DNA of 64,000 nt from Bacteroidales bacterium (GCA_016931855.1 JAFGDZ010000028.1:1-64000), one strand, 5' to 3'. Shown: positions 36,220 to 45,234, numbered from the stretch's first letter. A program made the numbers and translations. Notes: generated from the sequence alone by a model not told the origin.

Positions 36220-36720
36220 CTAGGCATTAGTCTCGCAAGCACTAGGAGTAGAAACCTCTGCGTTGGCAAACACAACATCGTAAACGGCCGACACAGCATC
36301 GGCAACAACTGCATGGCAAATATTCTTGTGGAAACGGGGCTTCCCCTCGTCCGCATTACGAACCTCAAACTTCATCTCGGCATCGCGCTTAAGCAGCTCG
36401 CCGCAGCTAGATGTGCCATAAATCTCCTCAATCCCCTTGTTAAGCTCGCGAACCTTTTTAAAAAGGGCTCTACGCGCCTCTACGTCTCGTGGCTGAGAGC
36501 CGCCACAACCTAGCCCAACTACCATAAACGAGCCCGTAAGTGCTCCGCACTTCTCGCGCAAGCCCGACATGCCCACGTTAAACGGAAACGCCAACCGCAT
36601 GGCAATATCGGTATCTAGGTTATATAGTGGGGCAAAGGTAAGCAGCACCGATTGGGTGCAACCATACCCCTGCTCAAACAGGCTAAGCGCCTTATTAACA
36701 CATTGCTCTTTTGTCATCAT
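36220..36720 (-). CDS. C_GCAxxG_C_C-family putative redox protein
   Basis: A 166-residue protein with the conserved cysteines of this family: C7 at the start, C21 in GYGCTQS, C58 in REKCGALTG and C72 in GLGCGG, plus C107 in SSCGEL. The pattern suggests a redox or metal role, but the function is uncharacterised. It has its own TAACTTTG promoter box (36746-36753). The gene lies between two identical tRNA-Phe genes in the same orientation. Two consecutive Met codons make the exact start (36720 or 36717) uncertain. Confidence 0.8.
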   Translation of the reverse strand: MMTKEQCVNKALSLFEQGYGCTQSVLLTFAPLYNLDTDIAMRLAFPFNVGMSGLREKCGALTGSFMVVGLGCGGSQPRDVEARRALFKKVRELNKGIEEIYGTSSCGELLKRDAEMKFEVRNADEGKPRFHKNICHAVVADAVSAVYDVVFANAEVSTPSACETNA

Positions 36721-36745
36721 AATACAGCTTTTGCATAAACGGTGG

Positions 36746-36753
36746 CAAAGTTA
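36746..36753 (-). promoter_or_regulatory. Promoter -7 box of the C_GCAxxG_C_C gene
   Basis: TAACTTTG (minus strand) matches TAnnTTTG. TTG at 36773-36771 is a possible -33 element, 17 bases away. Confidence 0.6.
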
Positions 36754-36837
36754 TTCATTAAAATACTTCCCAATAAAATTTGAGTAACAGAGTTTGCCAT
36801 TGCTGCCGCACGACATAAAAAGCGAGGCTTAAGAGCA

Positions 36838-36877
36838 CAAAAAAAGCGAGGCTGCCTAAAATTAGACAGCCTCGCTT
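36838..36877 (-). terminator. Terminator after tRNA-Phe copy 2
   Basis: On the minus strand AAGCGAGGCTG pairs with CAGCCTCGCTT and is followed by TTTTTT. The plus-strand sequence repeats the arm GCGAGGCT also at 36821. Confidence 0.88.
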
Positions 36878-36901
36878 GCTTTAAGCACAATTTTTATGAT
36901 G

Positions 36902-36974
36902 TGGTGCCACCAGGAATCGAACCGGGGACACAAGGATTTTCAGTCCTTTGCTCTACCAACTGAGCTATGGCACC
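36902..36974 (-). tRNA. tRNA-Phe (GAA), copy 2
   Basis: Identical in sequence to the copy at 35995-36067 with the same anticodon GAA and no encoded CCA. The 5' flank is nearly the same as well (TTAATTGCGGTGCAAATATAGC against TTAATTGCGATGCAAAGATAGC), so the promoter was duplicated with the gene. Confidence 0.97.
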
Positions 36975-36991
36975 AACGCTTAATTGCGGTG

Positions 36992-36999
36992 CAAATATA
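36992..36999 (-). promoter_or_regulatory. Promoter -7 box of tRNA-Phe copy 2
   Basis: TATATTTG on the minus strand, 18 bases upstream of the tRNA 5' end, in the duplicated flank. Confidence 0.7.
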
Positions 37000-37198
37000 T
37001 AGCATTTCCCATTACCACCAAAGCCTCTATGCCTTGTTTAGCATATTTTTTTGCGCACTTTTTTTTGCCGATTTGATTTTCAGCGAAATAATAAAAAACC
37101 AATGCGTCTATTTAGATTAATTCTATGCCCCCATGCGTAAAAGCATCCTAAAGAGGAATGCCCCAACACAATTCCCCAATTTTACTTTTACTAACAAT

Positions 37199-37229
37199 TT
37201 TGGTGTTACCGTGTTTTGCTGTACGTTTG
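37199..37229 (+). promoter_or_regulatory. Promoter of the M16 peptidase gene
   Basis: TTTG at 37199-37202 and TACGTTTG at 37222-37229, 19 bases apart, match both the -33 and -7 consensus of Bacteroidetes. The transcript would start near 37236, 13 bases before ATG 37249. Confidence 0.75.
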
Positions 37230-37248
37230 CAGATTATATTTACAGGCA

Positions 37249-38469
37249 ATGGATTTTGAATCAATAACCCTACAAAACGGAATTAGGGTAATACATAAGC
37301 GCAACACCTCCCCTGTTTCGCACTGCTGCATTATGATTAATGCTGGCACACGCGACGAGCATAGTAACGAGCAAGGCATTGCGCATTTTATTGAGCACGT
37401 AATTTTTAAGGGCACAAAAAAGCGCAAGGCTTACCATATTATGAGCCGCCTAGAGGATGTTGGAGGCGAGTTAAACGCTTACACCACCAAGGAGGAGACG
37501 GTAATTCACGCCACATTTCTTAACGAGGACTACCCGCGCGCTGTTGAGCTAATTTCCGACATTACATTCCGCTCTACCTTCCCCGATAAAGAGGTTCAAA
37601 AAGAGAAGGAAGTGGTAATTGACGAGATAAACTCGTACAAGGACAGCCCCTCTGAGCTTATTTTTGATGAGTACGAAGAGCTGGTTTACCAAGGACATCC
37701 CTTTGGGCAGAATATACTTGGGACAAAAAAGCACATAAAGTCGTTTACCAAAAAAAATATCCTCGATTTTATTGCCCGTTGCTACAACACCGATCAAATG
37801 GTATTCTGCTCCATTGGCAACATTCCTTTTAGCCGGGTTAAGAAAATTGCCGAAAAAAACCTAGGATGGGTTACCCCAAACCTAAGAACCCAACCAAGAG
37901 AGCGTTTTGCACTGTACATACCCCAAAGTAAAACGGTAAAAAAATCTACATTTCAGTCGCACTGCATTGTGGGTAACATAGCCTACGACCTTCAAACACC
38001 TAAGCGCATAGGGATGCATCTGCTTAACAACCTTTTAGGAGGGCCAGGGCTAAACTCGCGCTTAAATATGAGCCTAAGAGAGAAGTACGGGTATGCCTAT
38101 AACATAGAGTCCATGTACCAACCCTACTCCGACACGGGCCTATTCACCATTTACTTTGGAACAGATAAGGATAACCTTGAGAAGTCGCTGGCCATTATAC
38201 ACAAAGAGCTAAACCTGCTGCGCGATAAAAAGCTGGGCACACTACAGCTACACAAGGCAAAACGCCAGTTCATGGGACAGCTTGCCATTGCAGCCGAAAG
38301 CAACGAAAGCCTTATGCTATCGGTAGCAAAAAGCTATTTAGTGTACAACACTGCCGATAGCCTACAGGAGGTTTACGCACAAATAGAGAACGTATCGGCC
38401 AACGACCTTATTGATATCTCCAACGAGATATTTGAACCAAGCAACCTCTCCTACCTAATTTACAAGTAG
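37249..38469 (+). CDS. M16-family zinc peptidase (processing-peptidase-like)
   Basis: A 406-residue inverzincin. The zinc site is H46-F-I-E49-H50 (HFIEH), with the third ligand expected in EKEVVIDEINSYKDSP. The C-terminal half carries the non-catalytic repeat with GGPGLNSRLNMSLREKYGYAYNIES. It is half the size of pitrilysin and so resembles the small YmxG/PqqL-like group. An in-frame ATG at 37216 precedes the promoter -7 box; 37249 is therefore the start. The next gene follows by 7 bases. Confidence 0.88.
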   Translation: MDFESITLQNGIRVIHKRNTSPVSHCCIMINAGTRDEHSNEQGIAHFIEHVIFKGTKKRKAYHIMSRLEDVGGELNAYTTKEETVIHATFLNEDYPRAVELISDITFRSTFPDKEVQKEKEVVIDEINSYKDSPSELIFDEYEELVYQGHPFGQNILGTKKHIKSFTKKNILDFIARCYNTDQMVFCSIGNIPFSRVKKIAEKNLGWVTPNLRTQPRERFALYIPQSKTVKKSTFQSHCIVGNIAYDLQTPKRIGMHLLNNLLGGPGLNSRLNMSLREKYGYAYNIESMYQPYSDTGLFTIYFGTDKDNLEKSLAIIHKELNLLRDKKLGTLQLHKAKRQFMGQLAIAAESNESLMLSVAKSYLVYNTADSLQEVYAQIENVSANDLIDISNEIFEPSNLSYLIYK

Positions 38470-38476
38470 CATAAGA

Positions 38477-39115
38477 ATGAGCACACAGGATCAGGAGCTA
38501 GAGGCCTACTTGAGCGCCAATAGCAAGCCCGAGAGCCAAGTACTATATGAGCTATCGCGCTATACCAACTTAAACACCTTTAATCCAAGAATGGTTAGCG
38601 GACATATTCAGGGCAAGCTCTTCGAGATGATTGTTCATATGGTAAATCCCAAACGCGTACTAGAAATTGGCACTTTTACAGGCTACTCGGCAATATGCAT
38701 TGCCTCTGCTCTTGCTAGTAACGCAATGCTAGATACCATTGAGGTGAACGATGAGCTAGAGGATGCCGCCCTTTGCTTCTTCCAAGAATCGGGTTTAGCC
38801 AATAAAATAAACCTACACATTGGCAGCGCACTAGAAATTATACCCAACCTACCCCACTCATACCAGCTTGCATACATTGACGGCGACAAACGTGAATACC
38901 CCAATTACTACAACCTAGTACTCCCCAAAGTAGAGCCAGGAGGGTTTATTATTGCCGACAATGTGCTGTGGAGCGGCAAGGTAACCAACAAAAGCTGCAA
39001 TGACCTGCATACCAAAGCAATTATTGAGTTCAACCAAATGGTAACAGCCGACAAAAGGGTTGATAACGTGCTACTCCCCATACGCGATGGGCTAATGCTG
39101 ATTAGAAAACTTTAA
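38477..39115 (+). CDS. SAM-dependent O-methyltransferase (COMT/CCoAOMT type)
   Basis: A 212-residue class I methyltransferase. The SAM loop is EIGTFTGYSAICIA; LAYIDGDKREYPNYY contributes a metal-binding aspartate and IADNVLWSGKV follows. The pattern matches the catechol O-methyltransferase-like bacterial family. The substrate cannot be told. It lies 7 bases after the M16 peptidase gene, likely the same transcript, and 55 bases before the MerR gene. Confidence 0.85.
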   Translation: MSTQDQELEAYLSANSKPESQVLYELSRYTNLNTFNPRMVSGHIQGKLFEMIVHMVNPKRVLEIGTFTGYSAICIASALASNAMLDTIEVNDELEDAALCFFQESGLANKINLHIGSALEIIPNLPHSYQLAYIDGDKREYPNYYNLVLPKVEPGGFIIADNVLWSGKVTNKSCNDLHTKAIIEFNQMVTADKRVDNVLLPIRDGLMLIRKL

Positions 39116-39170
39116 CCAGAAATGAACCATAGCAACAATACTTTGTTGTAATTCTCAAAGCAACAGCAAC

Positions 39171-40049
39171 ATGGGAAAGTATAGCATAAAAGATGTTGAA
39201 ACACTTACAGGAATTAAGGCTCATACCATTAGGATATGGGAAAAACGTTTCAACCTTTTTAATCCTTCACGAACCGACACCAACATCAGAAAGTATTCCG
39301 ATGAGGATATACGGCTTGCCCTTAACATATCGTTACTCCAGCAAAAGGGATTCAAAATTAGCCAGATTGCCCGCATGAATACCCAGCAAGTTGACGCTGA
39401 GGTTAAACGAATACTATCCGATAAAAGGAATGGGAATATAGGCGTTGAGGCCATGCTAATTGCCACTAGCAACTTTAACGAATCCGATCTAAAGCAGTAC
39501 ATAGAACGCGCCGTTAACGCAAAAGGCGTTAAAGCAATATTCACCGAACTTATCTCCCCGTTCCTAACAAGAATTGGCGCGCTTTGGCAGGCAGGGGTAC
39601 TCAATCCCGCTCAGGAGCACTTTGCGTCAAACATTATTAAGGAGTACCTATTTAGCCAGCTAAACCGAATTGAAGAAAGCACAACAACAAGTCCGCTTAT
39701 AATATTTTACCTACCCGAGGGCGAGTTTCACGAAATAACCCTGCTATACAGCGCCTTACTGTCAAAAATGGCAAAGTACAGAGTCATTTACCTTGGACAA
39801 ACCGTACCATTGGAGAACCTTATTGCCACATCAAAAAACCTTAAACCGTGGGCGCTCTTCACCTCAATAAGCAAACGAATGCCAAGCGAAGAGGTCACCT
39901 CTCACTTTACACATCTAAAAAGGGCGCTACCCTCAACGCAGCTACTTGCCACAGGATATCAGGTAAACGTTGAACAAACTGCACTACCGTCCTATGTTAC
40001 AGTAATTTCGTCGCAAGACGACCTAGATAGAGCTATACCCTCGCTATAA
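39171..40049 (+). CDS. MerR-family regulator with degenerate B12-binding domain (CarH/LitR-like)
   Basis: A 292-residue regulator. Residues 3-72 form the MerR winged helix (YSIKDVETLTGIKAHTIRIWEKRF). The centre (about 90-165) is the four-helix cap of the cobalamin-binding module and 175-290 the Rossmann part. The CarH photoreceptor signature W-x9-E-H is intact (W139, E149, H150). The lower axial ligand H187 is kept in ExHxxT (185-190), a variant of DxHxxG. The residue after W139, the light-state ligand His132 in Thermus CarH, is Gln140 here. No carotenoid genes are adjacent; the next gene is an ECF sigma factor. B12 binding or light response is therefore plausible but uncertain. Confidence 0.8.
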   Translation: MGKYSIKDVETLTGIKAHTIRIWEKRFNLFNPSRTDTNIRKYSDEDIRLALNISLLQQKGFKISQIARMNTQQVDAEVKRILSDKRNGNIGVEAMLIATSNFNESDLKQYIERAVNAKGVKAIFTELISPFLTRIGALWQAGVLNPAQEHFASNIIKEYLFSQLNRIEESTTTSPLIIFYLPEGEFHEITLLYSALLSKMAKYRVIYLGQTVPLENLIATSKNLKPWALFTSISKRMPSEEVTSHFTHLKRALPSTQLLATGYQVNVEQTALPSYVTVISSQDDLDRAIPSL

Positions 40050-40190
40050 TTTTTTTTGCCTTAGACGAAATTTAGAATCACCCACCAGAACCTGCAGGAG
40101 ACCTAGCCTAGAAGGCTCTTCTTATTTAGAATGATTTTAGAAATAGGGGTTTCGCGGAATTTAAAAAGAACAACTTGTTGAATACCGCCG

Positions 40191-40198
40191 TATATTTG
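40191..40198 (+). promoter_or_regulatory. Promoter -7 box of the ECF sigma gene
   Basis: TATATTTG matches TAnnTTTG and lies 46 bases before ATG 40244. It falls inside a longer in-frame reading (from 40175), showing that the earlier start is not used. Confidence 0.7.
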
Positions 40199-40243
40199 TT
40201 AAACATTTATTTAGATTGTTTAAAAATAAAAACCCCAAATATT

Positions 40244-40744
40244 ATGACAACTACCCAGTTTCATAACGCACTGATAGAGCTTGAACCAAACTTAGAGCGG
40301 TTCGCTTACAGTTTAACATCAAACCCTGATGATGCTCTCGATTTACTACAGGAAACTTACCTTAAGGCCTTAACCTATAGGGATAAGTTTGAAGATGATA
40401 CCAACATAAAGGCTTGGACCTTTACCATAATGAAAAACACGTTCATAAACAACTACCGCAAGGCCATAAAGCAGAACACCACTTTTGACTCAAGCGATAA
40501 CCAGTACCTTATGAACAGCCGCCCAGAGAACAATGGGCCAGAGAGCATGTATTCCCACTCTGAAATAAGTAAAAAAGTTGATGAGCTGGACGACGACTTC
40601 CGCATCCCATTTCAAATGCATACATCGGGATACAAGTATAAGGAAATTGCCGATAAGCTAAACCTTAAAATTGGAACCGTAAAAAGCCGAATTTTCTTCT
40701 CCCGCCAAAAGCTAATGCAGGCGCTAGAAGACTATCAGGACTAA
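40244..40744 (+). CDS. ECF-family sigma factor (LitR/CarH-linked type)
   Basis: A 166-residue sigma factor. Region 2 is about 10-75 (LEPNLERFAYSLTSNPDDALDLLQETYLKALTYRDKFED...AWTFTIMKNTFINNYRK) and region 4 about 108-162 (DELDDDFRIPFQMHTSGYKYKEIADKLNLKIGTVKSRI). ATG 40175 is upstream of the promoter box and is rejected. No anti-sigma gene follows. A B12-type MerR gene sits just upstream, a pairing found next to carotenoid genes in other Bacteroidetes. A strong terminator follows. Confidence 0.9.
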   Translation: MTTTQFHNALIELEPNLERFAYSLTSNPDDALDLLQETYLKALTYRDKFEDDTNIKAWTFTIMKNTFINNYRKAIKQNTTFDSSDNQYLMNSRPENNGPESMYSHSEISKKVDELDDDFRIPFQMHTSGYKYKEIADKLNLKIGTVKSRIFFSRQKLMQALEDYQD

Positions 40745-40805
40745 CATCACAATACCAAAAGAGTTTACAGTGAAAACCATGGACTAGCAAAACAAGTCAA
40801 TTCAC

Positions 40806-40840
40806 TAAAGCCCCAAGCTGCGCTTGGGGCTTTTCTTTTT
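40806..40840 (+). terminator. Terminator after the ECF sigma gene
   Basis: AAGCCCCAAGC and GCTTGGGGCTT pair around TGC, followed by TTCTTTTT. Confidence 0.93.
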
Positions 40841-40924
40841 ACCATACAGCAGCACCGCAGCGCCCAATATGGCAAGAAAATATCAGCATAAAAGAAAAGG
40901 CTAGGCTACAATTAATATATTTGT

Positions 40925-41118
40925 CGGGTAAATGGGTTACTCTTTCATATCCACAAAATGGCACGGAATGGGAATTGGGTGAGAATCCCAAGTAGCCCCT
41001 CAGCAGTGAGCCTCAGTACGTTTAAAGGCAGCAGCACAGCCACTAGCTCTATGCTGGGAAGGCCTTTGGAATGGGAGCAAGCAAGAAAATCAGCCCGCTT
41101 ATTAGTGCATTGTCGCCT
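40925..41118 (+). promoter_or_regulatory. Cobalamin riboswitch
   Basis: The aptamer core reads GGGAATTGGGTGAGAATCCC (40970-40989), AGTAGCCCCTCAGCAGTGAGC, then GCCACT (41039-41044) and GGGAAGGC (41056-41063), all conserved pieces of the B12 element in the right order. The final B12 box (near 41084-41100, AAATCAGCCCGC) is more divergent. It lies about 245 bases upstream of the MarC-family gene. There is no strong U-tract terminator, so control may be at translation. The exact ends are approximate. Confidence 0.82.
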
Positions 41119-41362
41119 CTAAGGTTAGACCGCAAGGAGAATCTAAGCGCAAGCATCAACAAGCAAGAGGAGAAAGAAGACACAGCTGTGCCTAACGGCA
41201 ACCATACCATAAACGCCCTGCTCTAATCGCTACAACGAAATGCGCATTGCACGTAAACAGCTGAGAATATAGCCTATTAGCCTTTAATGGCTACATGGCG
41301 CTACTTATTAAGTAATGCTACAAATACTTTTAATTACCTTATATACAACAACATCACAAACC
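41119..41362 (+). other. Long leader between the cobalamin riboswitch and marC
   Basis: No gene is seen. AGCC and GGCT words around 41272-41300 could form short hairpins near the start codon (expression platform), but no classic terminator is present. Confidence 0.45.
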
Positions 41363-41944
41363 ATGCTACAGCTAAACTTACAAGAGATTCTTACCTCGTT
41401 CCTTGTCCTATTCGCGGTAATAGACATTACAGGCTCCATCCCCATTATCATGAGCCTTAACAACTCAGGGACAAAGGTTAAAGCGGGAAAAGCCGCAGTA
41501 ATATCGCTAATACTCATAGTGGGTTTTCTTTTTGCAGGAGAATGGATACTTAGGCTATTTAGCACCGATATAGAGTCGTTTGCCATAGCCGGAGCTTTAA
41601 TCCTGTTTGCGTTAGCCATAGAGATGACATTTAGCATTGAGATATTCCGCAACGATGGCCCTCCTGGCTACTCAACCATTGTACCCGTAGTGTTCCCTCT
41701 TATAGCGGGAGCCGGCACGCTAACTACAGCACTATCGTTACGAGCAGAGTGTAGCACAATAAACATTATTATAGCAATAGCGGTTAACATGATAATTGTT
41801 TACGTTGTAATCCGCAATGTAAGCTTAGCTGAACGCCTAATTGGCAAAGGGGGGATATATATACTGCGCAAATTCTTTGGGGTTATTCTTATAGCAATGG
41901 CCGTAAAGCTTTTTGCATCCAACATAACCTTGCTACTTAACTAG
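41363..41944 (+). CDS. MarC/YhgN-family membrane protein
   Basis: A 193-residue six-helix inner membrane protein of the MarC family (UPF0056). Hydrophobic helices occupy about 8-28, 40-60, 68-88, 103-122, 132-152 and 170-190, with the family blocks FAVIDITGSIPI and FPLIAGAGTLTTALSL. An in-frame ATG at 41315 adds 16 residues with no family match. The family has no settled function; older links to antibiotic resistance were not confirmed. What is unusual is the cobalamin riboswitch ahead of it. Confidence 0.85.
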   Translation: MLQLNLQEILTSFLVLFAVIDITGSIPIIMSLNNSGTKVKAGKAAVISLILIVGFLFAGEWILRLFSTDIESFAIAGALILFALAIEMTFSIEIFRNDGPPGYSTIVPVVFPLIAGAGTLTTALSLRAECSTINIIIAIAVNMIIVYVVIRNVSLAERLIGKGGIYILRKFFGVILIAMAVKLFASNITLLLN

Positions 41945-41956
41945 CAGCAGCCCTAA

Positions 41957-41994
41957 TAAAAAAGCGCCAAAAGATTTTATTCTTTGGCGCTTTA
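41957..41994. terminator. Bidirectional terminator between marC and tRNA-Leu
   Basis: AAGCGCCAAA pairs with TTTGGCGCTT; the minus strand continues with TTTTTT, serving tRNA-Leu, and the plus strand with TTAA for marC. Confidence 0.88.
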
Positions 41995-41999
41995 ACTTG

Positions 42000-42084
42000 T
42001 ACCCGGAGCCGGGATCGAACCGGCACAGCCGCTATGGCCACAGGATTTTAAGTCCTGCGTGTCTACCAATTCCACCATCCGGGC
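42000..42084 (-). tRNA. tRNA-Leu (UAA)
   Basis: 85 nt, with GCCCGGA/TCCGGGT acceptor, anticodon loop CTTAAAA (UAA), long variable arm as expected for leucine and a GGTTCGATCC T arm. Discriminator A, no encoded CCA. Confidence 0.97.
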
Positions 42085-42152
42085 CCGAAATTGGGTTGTT
42101 TCAATACGATAAAAACAAAAAGGGTATCTAACAAATGAAGGTTAGAAAATTG

Positions 42153-42225
42153 AGCAGAAGACGAGACTCGAACTCGCGACCCTAACCTTGGCAAGGTTAT
42201 GCTCTACCAACTGAGCTACTTCTGC
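42153..42225 (-). tRNA. tRNA-Gly (GCC), copy 1
   Basis: 73 nt, acceptor GCAGAAG/CTTCTGC, anticodon loop TTGCCAA (GCC), T arm AGTTCGAGT. No encoded CCA. Confidence 0.97.
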
Positions 42226-42246
42226 AACAAAAAGAGTAGAACTTGA

Positions 42247-42276
42247 TATAAAAACAGCGGAATAATGAATCCGCTG
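42247..42276 (-). terminator. Terminator between the two tRNA-Gly genes
   Basis: On the minus strand CAGCGGA pairs with TCCGCTG and is followed by TTTTTATA, giving each tRNA-Gly its own transcript end. Confidence 0.75.
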
Positions 42277-42287
42277 GTATTCTTTAG

Positions 42288-42360
42288 AGCAGAAGACGAG
42301 ACTCGAACTCGCGACCCTAACCTTGGCAAGGTTATGCTCTACCAACTGAGCTACTTCTGC
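42288..42360 (-). tRNA. tRNA-Gly (GCC), copy 2
   Basis: Identical in sequence to the copy at 42153-42225, 62 bases away in the same direction. The TACTTTTG promoter box is at 42391-42398. Confidence 0.97.
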
Positions 42361-42390
42361 ATGGGCAGTGATGTGTTTCACTTGCGTGTG

Positions 42391-42398
42391 CAAAAGTA
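42391..42398 (-). promoter_or_regulatory. Promoter -7 box of tRNA-Gly copy 2
   Basis: TACTTTTG on the minus strand matches TAnnTTTG, 31 bases upstream of the tRNA 5' end. Confidence 0.65.
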
Positions 42399-42567
42399 TA
42401 TATAAACCGCCAATCACCAAAAAAATATCCACTTTTTTTAGCCTGTTTTGTAAGTTTTTTTGTTCTCAGTTGATTCTCAACGCCCTTTAAACAGGAGCTC
42501 TGCAAACATTTAATGCCAAAAAGATTAATAAAGTGCAATTTTAGCGCACAAACACCATAAGCGCGGC

Positions 42568-45180
42568 TTATAGTCCAGTAATTCGCTTTATCTCATTAAG
42601 CTTATTAAGTGCCTCTACTGGTGTTAGGTTGTTTATGTCAAGTTTTGCTATTTGGTCGCGCACTTGCTTTAAAACGGGATCGTCAAGTTGGAAAAAGCTC
42701 AGCTGCATACCCTCTCTATGAGAACCAATCTCTTTTACAGGTTTGTGCAGCTCATGTTTTTGCTGTGCCGTTTCAAGCTGAGACAGGATCTCCCCTGCAC
42801 GCTTAACCACGCTTGGCGGCATACCCGCCATACGCGCTACATGAATACCAAAGCTATGCTCACTCCCTCCGCGGACTAATTTTCTAAGGAAAATAACCCT
42901 ATTCTCAAGCTCCCTAATCGATACATTATAGTTCTTTATGCGCCCAAAACTAGACTCCATCTCGTTGAGCTCATGGTAATGCGTGGCGAAAAGAGTTTTG
43001 GCTTTTCCTTGCGGATTCTCATGAATATACTCGGCCATTGCCCAAGCAATGGAAATACCATCGTAGGTGGAAGTTCCGCGTCCAATCTCATCAAGTAGAA
43101 TTAAGCTGCGCTGCGATATGTTGTTAAGAATACTTGCAGCCTCATGCATCTCAACCATAAAGGTAGATTCGCCTTGCGATATGTTATCGGAGGCGCCCAC
43201 TCTGGTAAAAATCTTGTCAACATAGCCTATTTGCGCCCTTTTTGCGGGCACAAAAGAGCCCATTTGGGCCAGTAGTACTATTAGCGCCGTTTGCCTTAGC
43301 AAAGCCGATTTACCCGACATGTTTGGCCCCGTAATAACAATAATTTGCTGCTCCTTTGTATCAAGAAACACATCGTTATCTACATATACCTCACCAAGTG
43401 GAAGCATTTGTTCAATAACAGGATGGCGACCGCCACTAATAATCAGCTCATCGGTGGTGTTAACCTCAGGCTTAGTGTAGCTGTACTCAATGGCACACCG
43501 AGCAAACGATAGCAAGCAGTCTAGCTGAGCCACAAGTGCCGCGTTTAGCTGGATTGGGGCTATGTACTCGGCCAAGCTGTGCACCAGCTCCTGATAAATT
43601 TGAAATTCGATGGAGGCGATTTTCTCCTCAGCGCCCAGTATTTTTGCTTCGTACTCCTTTAGCTCCTCAGTAATGTAACGCTCGGCCGAAACTAGGGTTT
43701 GCTTTCGTATCCAATCACCAGGAACCTTGTCCTTGTGGGTGTTTCTAACCTCAATATAGTAGCCAAACACATTGTTGAAACTAACCTTAAGGGATGGAAT
43801 ACCCGTACGCTCTGATTCCCTTTGCTGCAACTTTACTAGGTAATCTTTGCCCGAGTAAAGAATCTCCCTAAGGTCATCCAAATCTGGATTAACCCCGCTA
43901 GCAATAACCTGCCCTTTGTTTAGCTGAGCAGGAGGATCCGGTACCACCTCACGACTTATTCTATCGCAGATACGAGAACAAGGGTTTACTTGTTCGGCAA
44001 TACGCTGTAGTGTAGGCTCCATGGAGCTATCGCACACCTCCTTTATGGGCACCAAGGCCAGAAGGGCCTGCTTAAGCTGCACTATTTCGCGTGGGCCAAT
44101 TCTCCCTACTGCCGCTTTGGAAATTACCCGCTCCAAATCGCCAATGTCCCTAATTTTCTCAAGTAAAAGATCCCTTACGTCTGGATCATTTATGAAAAAG
44201 GCAACAACGTTAAGGCGCTCATTAATGGCAGTAACATCCTTAAGGGGAAGTGCCACCCATCGCTTAAGCAGCCTCCCCCCCATGGGAGAAACGGTTTTAT
44301 CAATAACATCGATAAGCGTTTTAGCGCCCTCGTTAACCGAACCAAAAAGTTCGAGGTTCCGCATGGTAAACTTGTCGAGCCAAACATACTTATCCTCATC
44401 AATTCTAGCAATGCTTGAGATATGCGAAACCTGATGATGCTGTGTCATCTCTAAATAGTAGAGAATAGCCCCAGCAGATACCAGCCCTAAGTGGTAATCC
44501 TGAACACCGAACCCCTTAAGAGAAGCAGTTTGAAAGTGCTTAAGCAGCTTTTCCTCGGCAGCATCGGGGTTAAAAACCCACTCGTCAAGCTTATAAACGT
44601 ATAATTTGGTTCCAAAAGCCTCCGAAAAGAGCTGACCATGCGAGCGCTCAACAAGAACCTCCTTAGGCACAAAGTTTGTGAGCAGCTTATCAACATACTC
44701 TAGCGAACCCTCTGAAACGTAGAACTCACCAGTGCTAATATCAAGAAAAGCAACGCCTGCATGCTTCTTCTCGAAATGAACGCAAGCAAGGAAGTTGTTC
44801 TCCTTCCTATCCAGCACATTGTCGTTCATTGAAACACCAGGGGTAACAAGTTCTGTAATTCCCCTTTTTACTATGGATTTGGTAAGCTTAGGATCCTCAA
44901 GTTGCTCGCAAATAGCAACCCGCTGCCCAGCCCTTACCAGCTTAGGCAAATATGTATCCAGAGCATGGTGTGGGAATCCCGCCAACTCAACAGAGCTCGC
45001 CGATCCGTTTGCCCGTTTGGTAAGCGTAATGCCTAGTATCTCGGATGCACTTATTGCATCCTCACCAAAAGTCTCATAAAAATCACCAACCCTAAAAAGC
45101 AGAATAGCATCAGGATGCTTACGCTTAATGCTCAGGTACTGCTTCATTAAAGGGGTTTCAACAATATCGGCTTTTGACAC
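42568..45180 (-). CDS. mutS: DNA mismatch repair protein MutS
   Basis: An 870-residue (from the chosen start) mismatch-recognition ATPase. The mismatch-reading F-x-E lies in [13 protein letters not shown] near the N terminus. The Walker A loop is [15 protein letters not shown], followed by [12 protein letters not shown] (Walker B) and ATHYHEL. The frame is open to an ATG at 45258, but a TACCTTTG promoter box lies at 45234-45227, downstream of that ATG, so the start must be later. GTG 45180 gives (M)[14 protein letters not shown], the usual Bacteroidetes N terminus; TTG 45213 and ATG 45147 are alternatives. Confidence 0.93.
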   Translation of the reverse strand: MSKADIVETPLMKQYLSIKRKHPDAILLFRVGDFYETFGEDAISASEILGITLTKRANGSASSVELAGFPHHALDTYLPKLVRAGQRVAICEQLEDPKLTKSIVKRGITELVTPGVSMNDNVLDRKENNFLACVHFEKKHAGVAFLDISTGEFYVSEGSLEYVDKLLTNFVPKEVLVERSHGQLFSEAFGTKLYVYKLDEWVFNPDAAEEKLLKHFQTASLKGFGVQDYHLGLVSAGAILYYLEMTQHHQVSHISSIARIDEDKYVWLDKFTMRNLELFGSVNEGAKTLIDVIDKTVSPMGGRLLKRWVALPLKDVTAINERLNVVAFFINDPDVRDLLLEKIRDIGDLERVISKAAVGRIGPREIVQLKQALLALVPIKEVCDSSMEPTLQRIAEQVNPCSRICDRISREVVPDPPAQLNKGQVIASGVNPDLDDLREILYSGKDYLVKLQQRESERTGIPSLKVSFNNVFGYYIEVRNTHKDKVPGDWIRKQTLVSAERYITEELKEYEAKILGAEEKIASIEFQIYQELVHSLAEYIAPIQLNAALVAQLDCLLSFARCAIEYSYTKPEVNTTDELIISGGRHPVIEQMLPLGEVYVDNDVFLDTKEQQIIVITGPNMSGKSALLRQTALIVLLAQMGSFVPAKRAQIGYVDKIFTRVGASDNISQGESTFMVEMHEAASILNNISQRSLILLDEIGRGTSTYDGISIAWAMAEYIHENPQGKAKTLFATHYHELNEMESSFGRIKNYNVSIRELENRVIFLRKLVRGGSEHSFGIHVARMAGMPPSVVKRAGEILSQLETAQQKHELHKPVKEIGSHREGMQLSFFQLDDPVLKQVRDQIAKLDINNLTPVEALNKLNEIKRITGL

Positions 45181-45226
45181 AGAAGTAGTATTGTTAGAAA
45201 AAAGATTAGTCAACGTTAAACCTTCG

Positions 45227-45234
45227 CAAAGGTA
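45227..45234 (-). promoter_or_regulatory. Promoter -7 box of mutS
   Basis: TACCTTTG on the minus strand. Transcription would begin near 45220, which excludes the ATG at 45258. Confidence 0.7.

Noticed and set aside
42153-42360. Tandem identical segments that might be a CRISPR or mobile repeat
   Set aside because: They are two tRNA-Gly genes with their own terminator and promoter signals.
42142-42432. A frame covering the two tRNA-Gly genes with a repeated peptide
   Set aside because: It is the translation of two identical tRNA genes, not a protein gene.
42540-42567. Short ATAAGC/GCTTAT hairpin after mutS
   Set aside because: Six base pairs and no T run; too weak to call a terminator.
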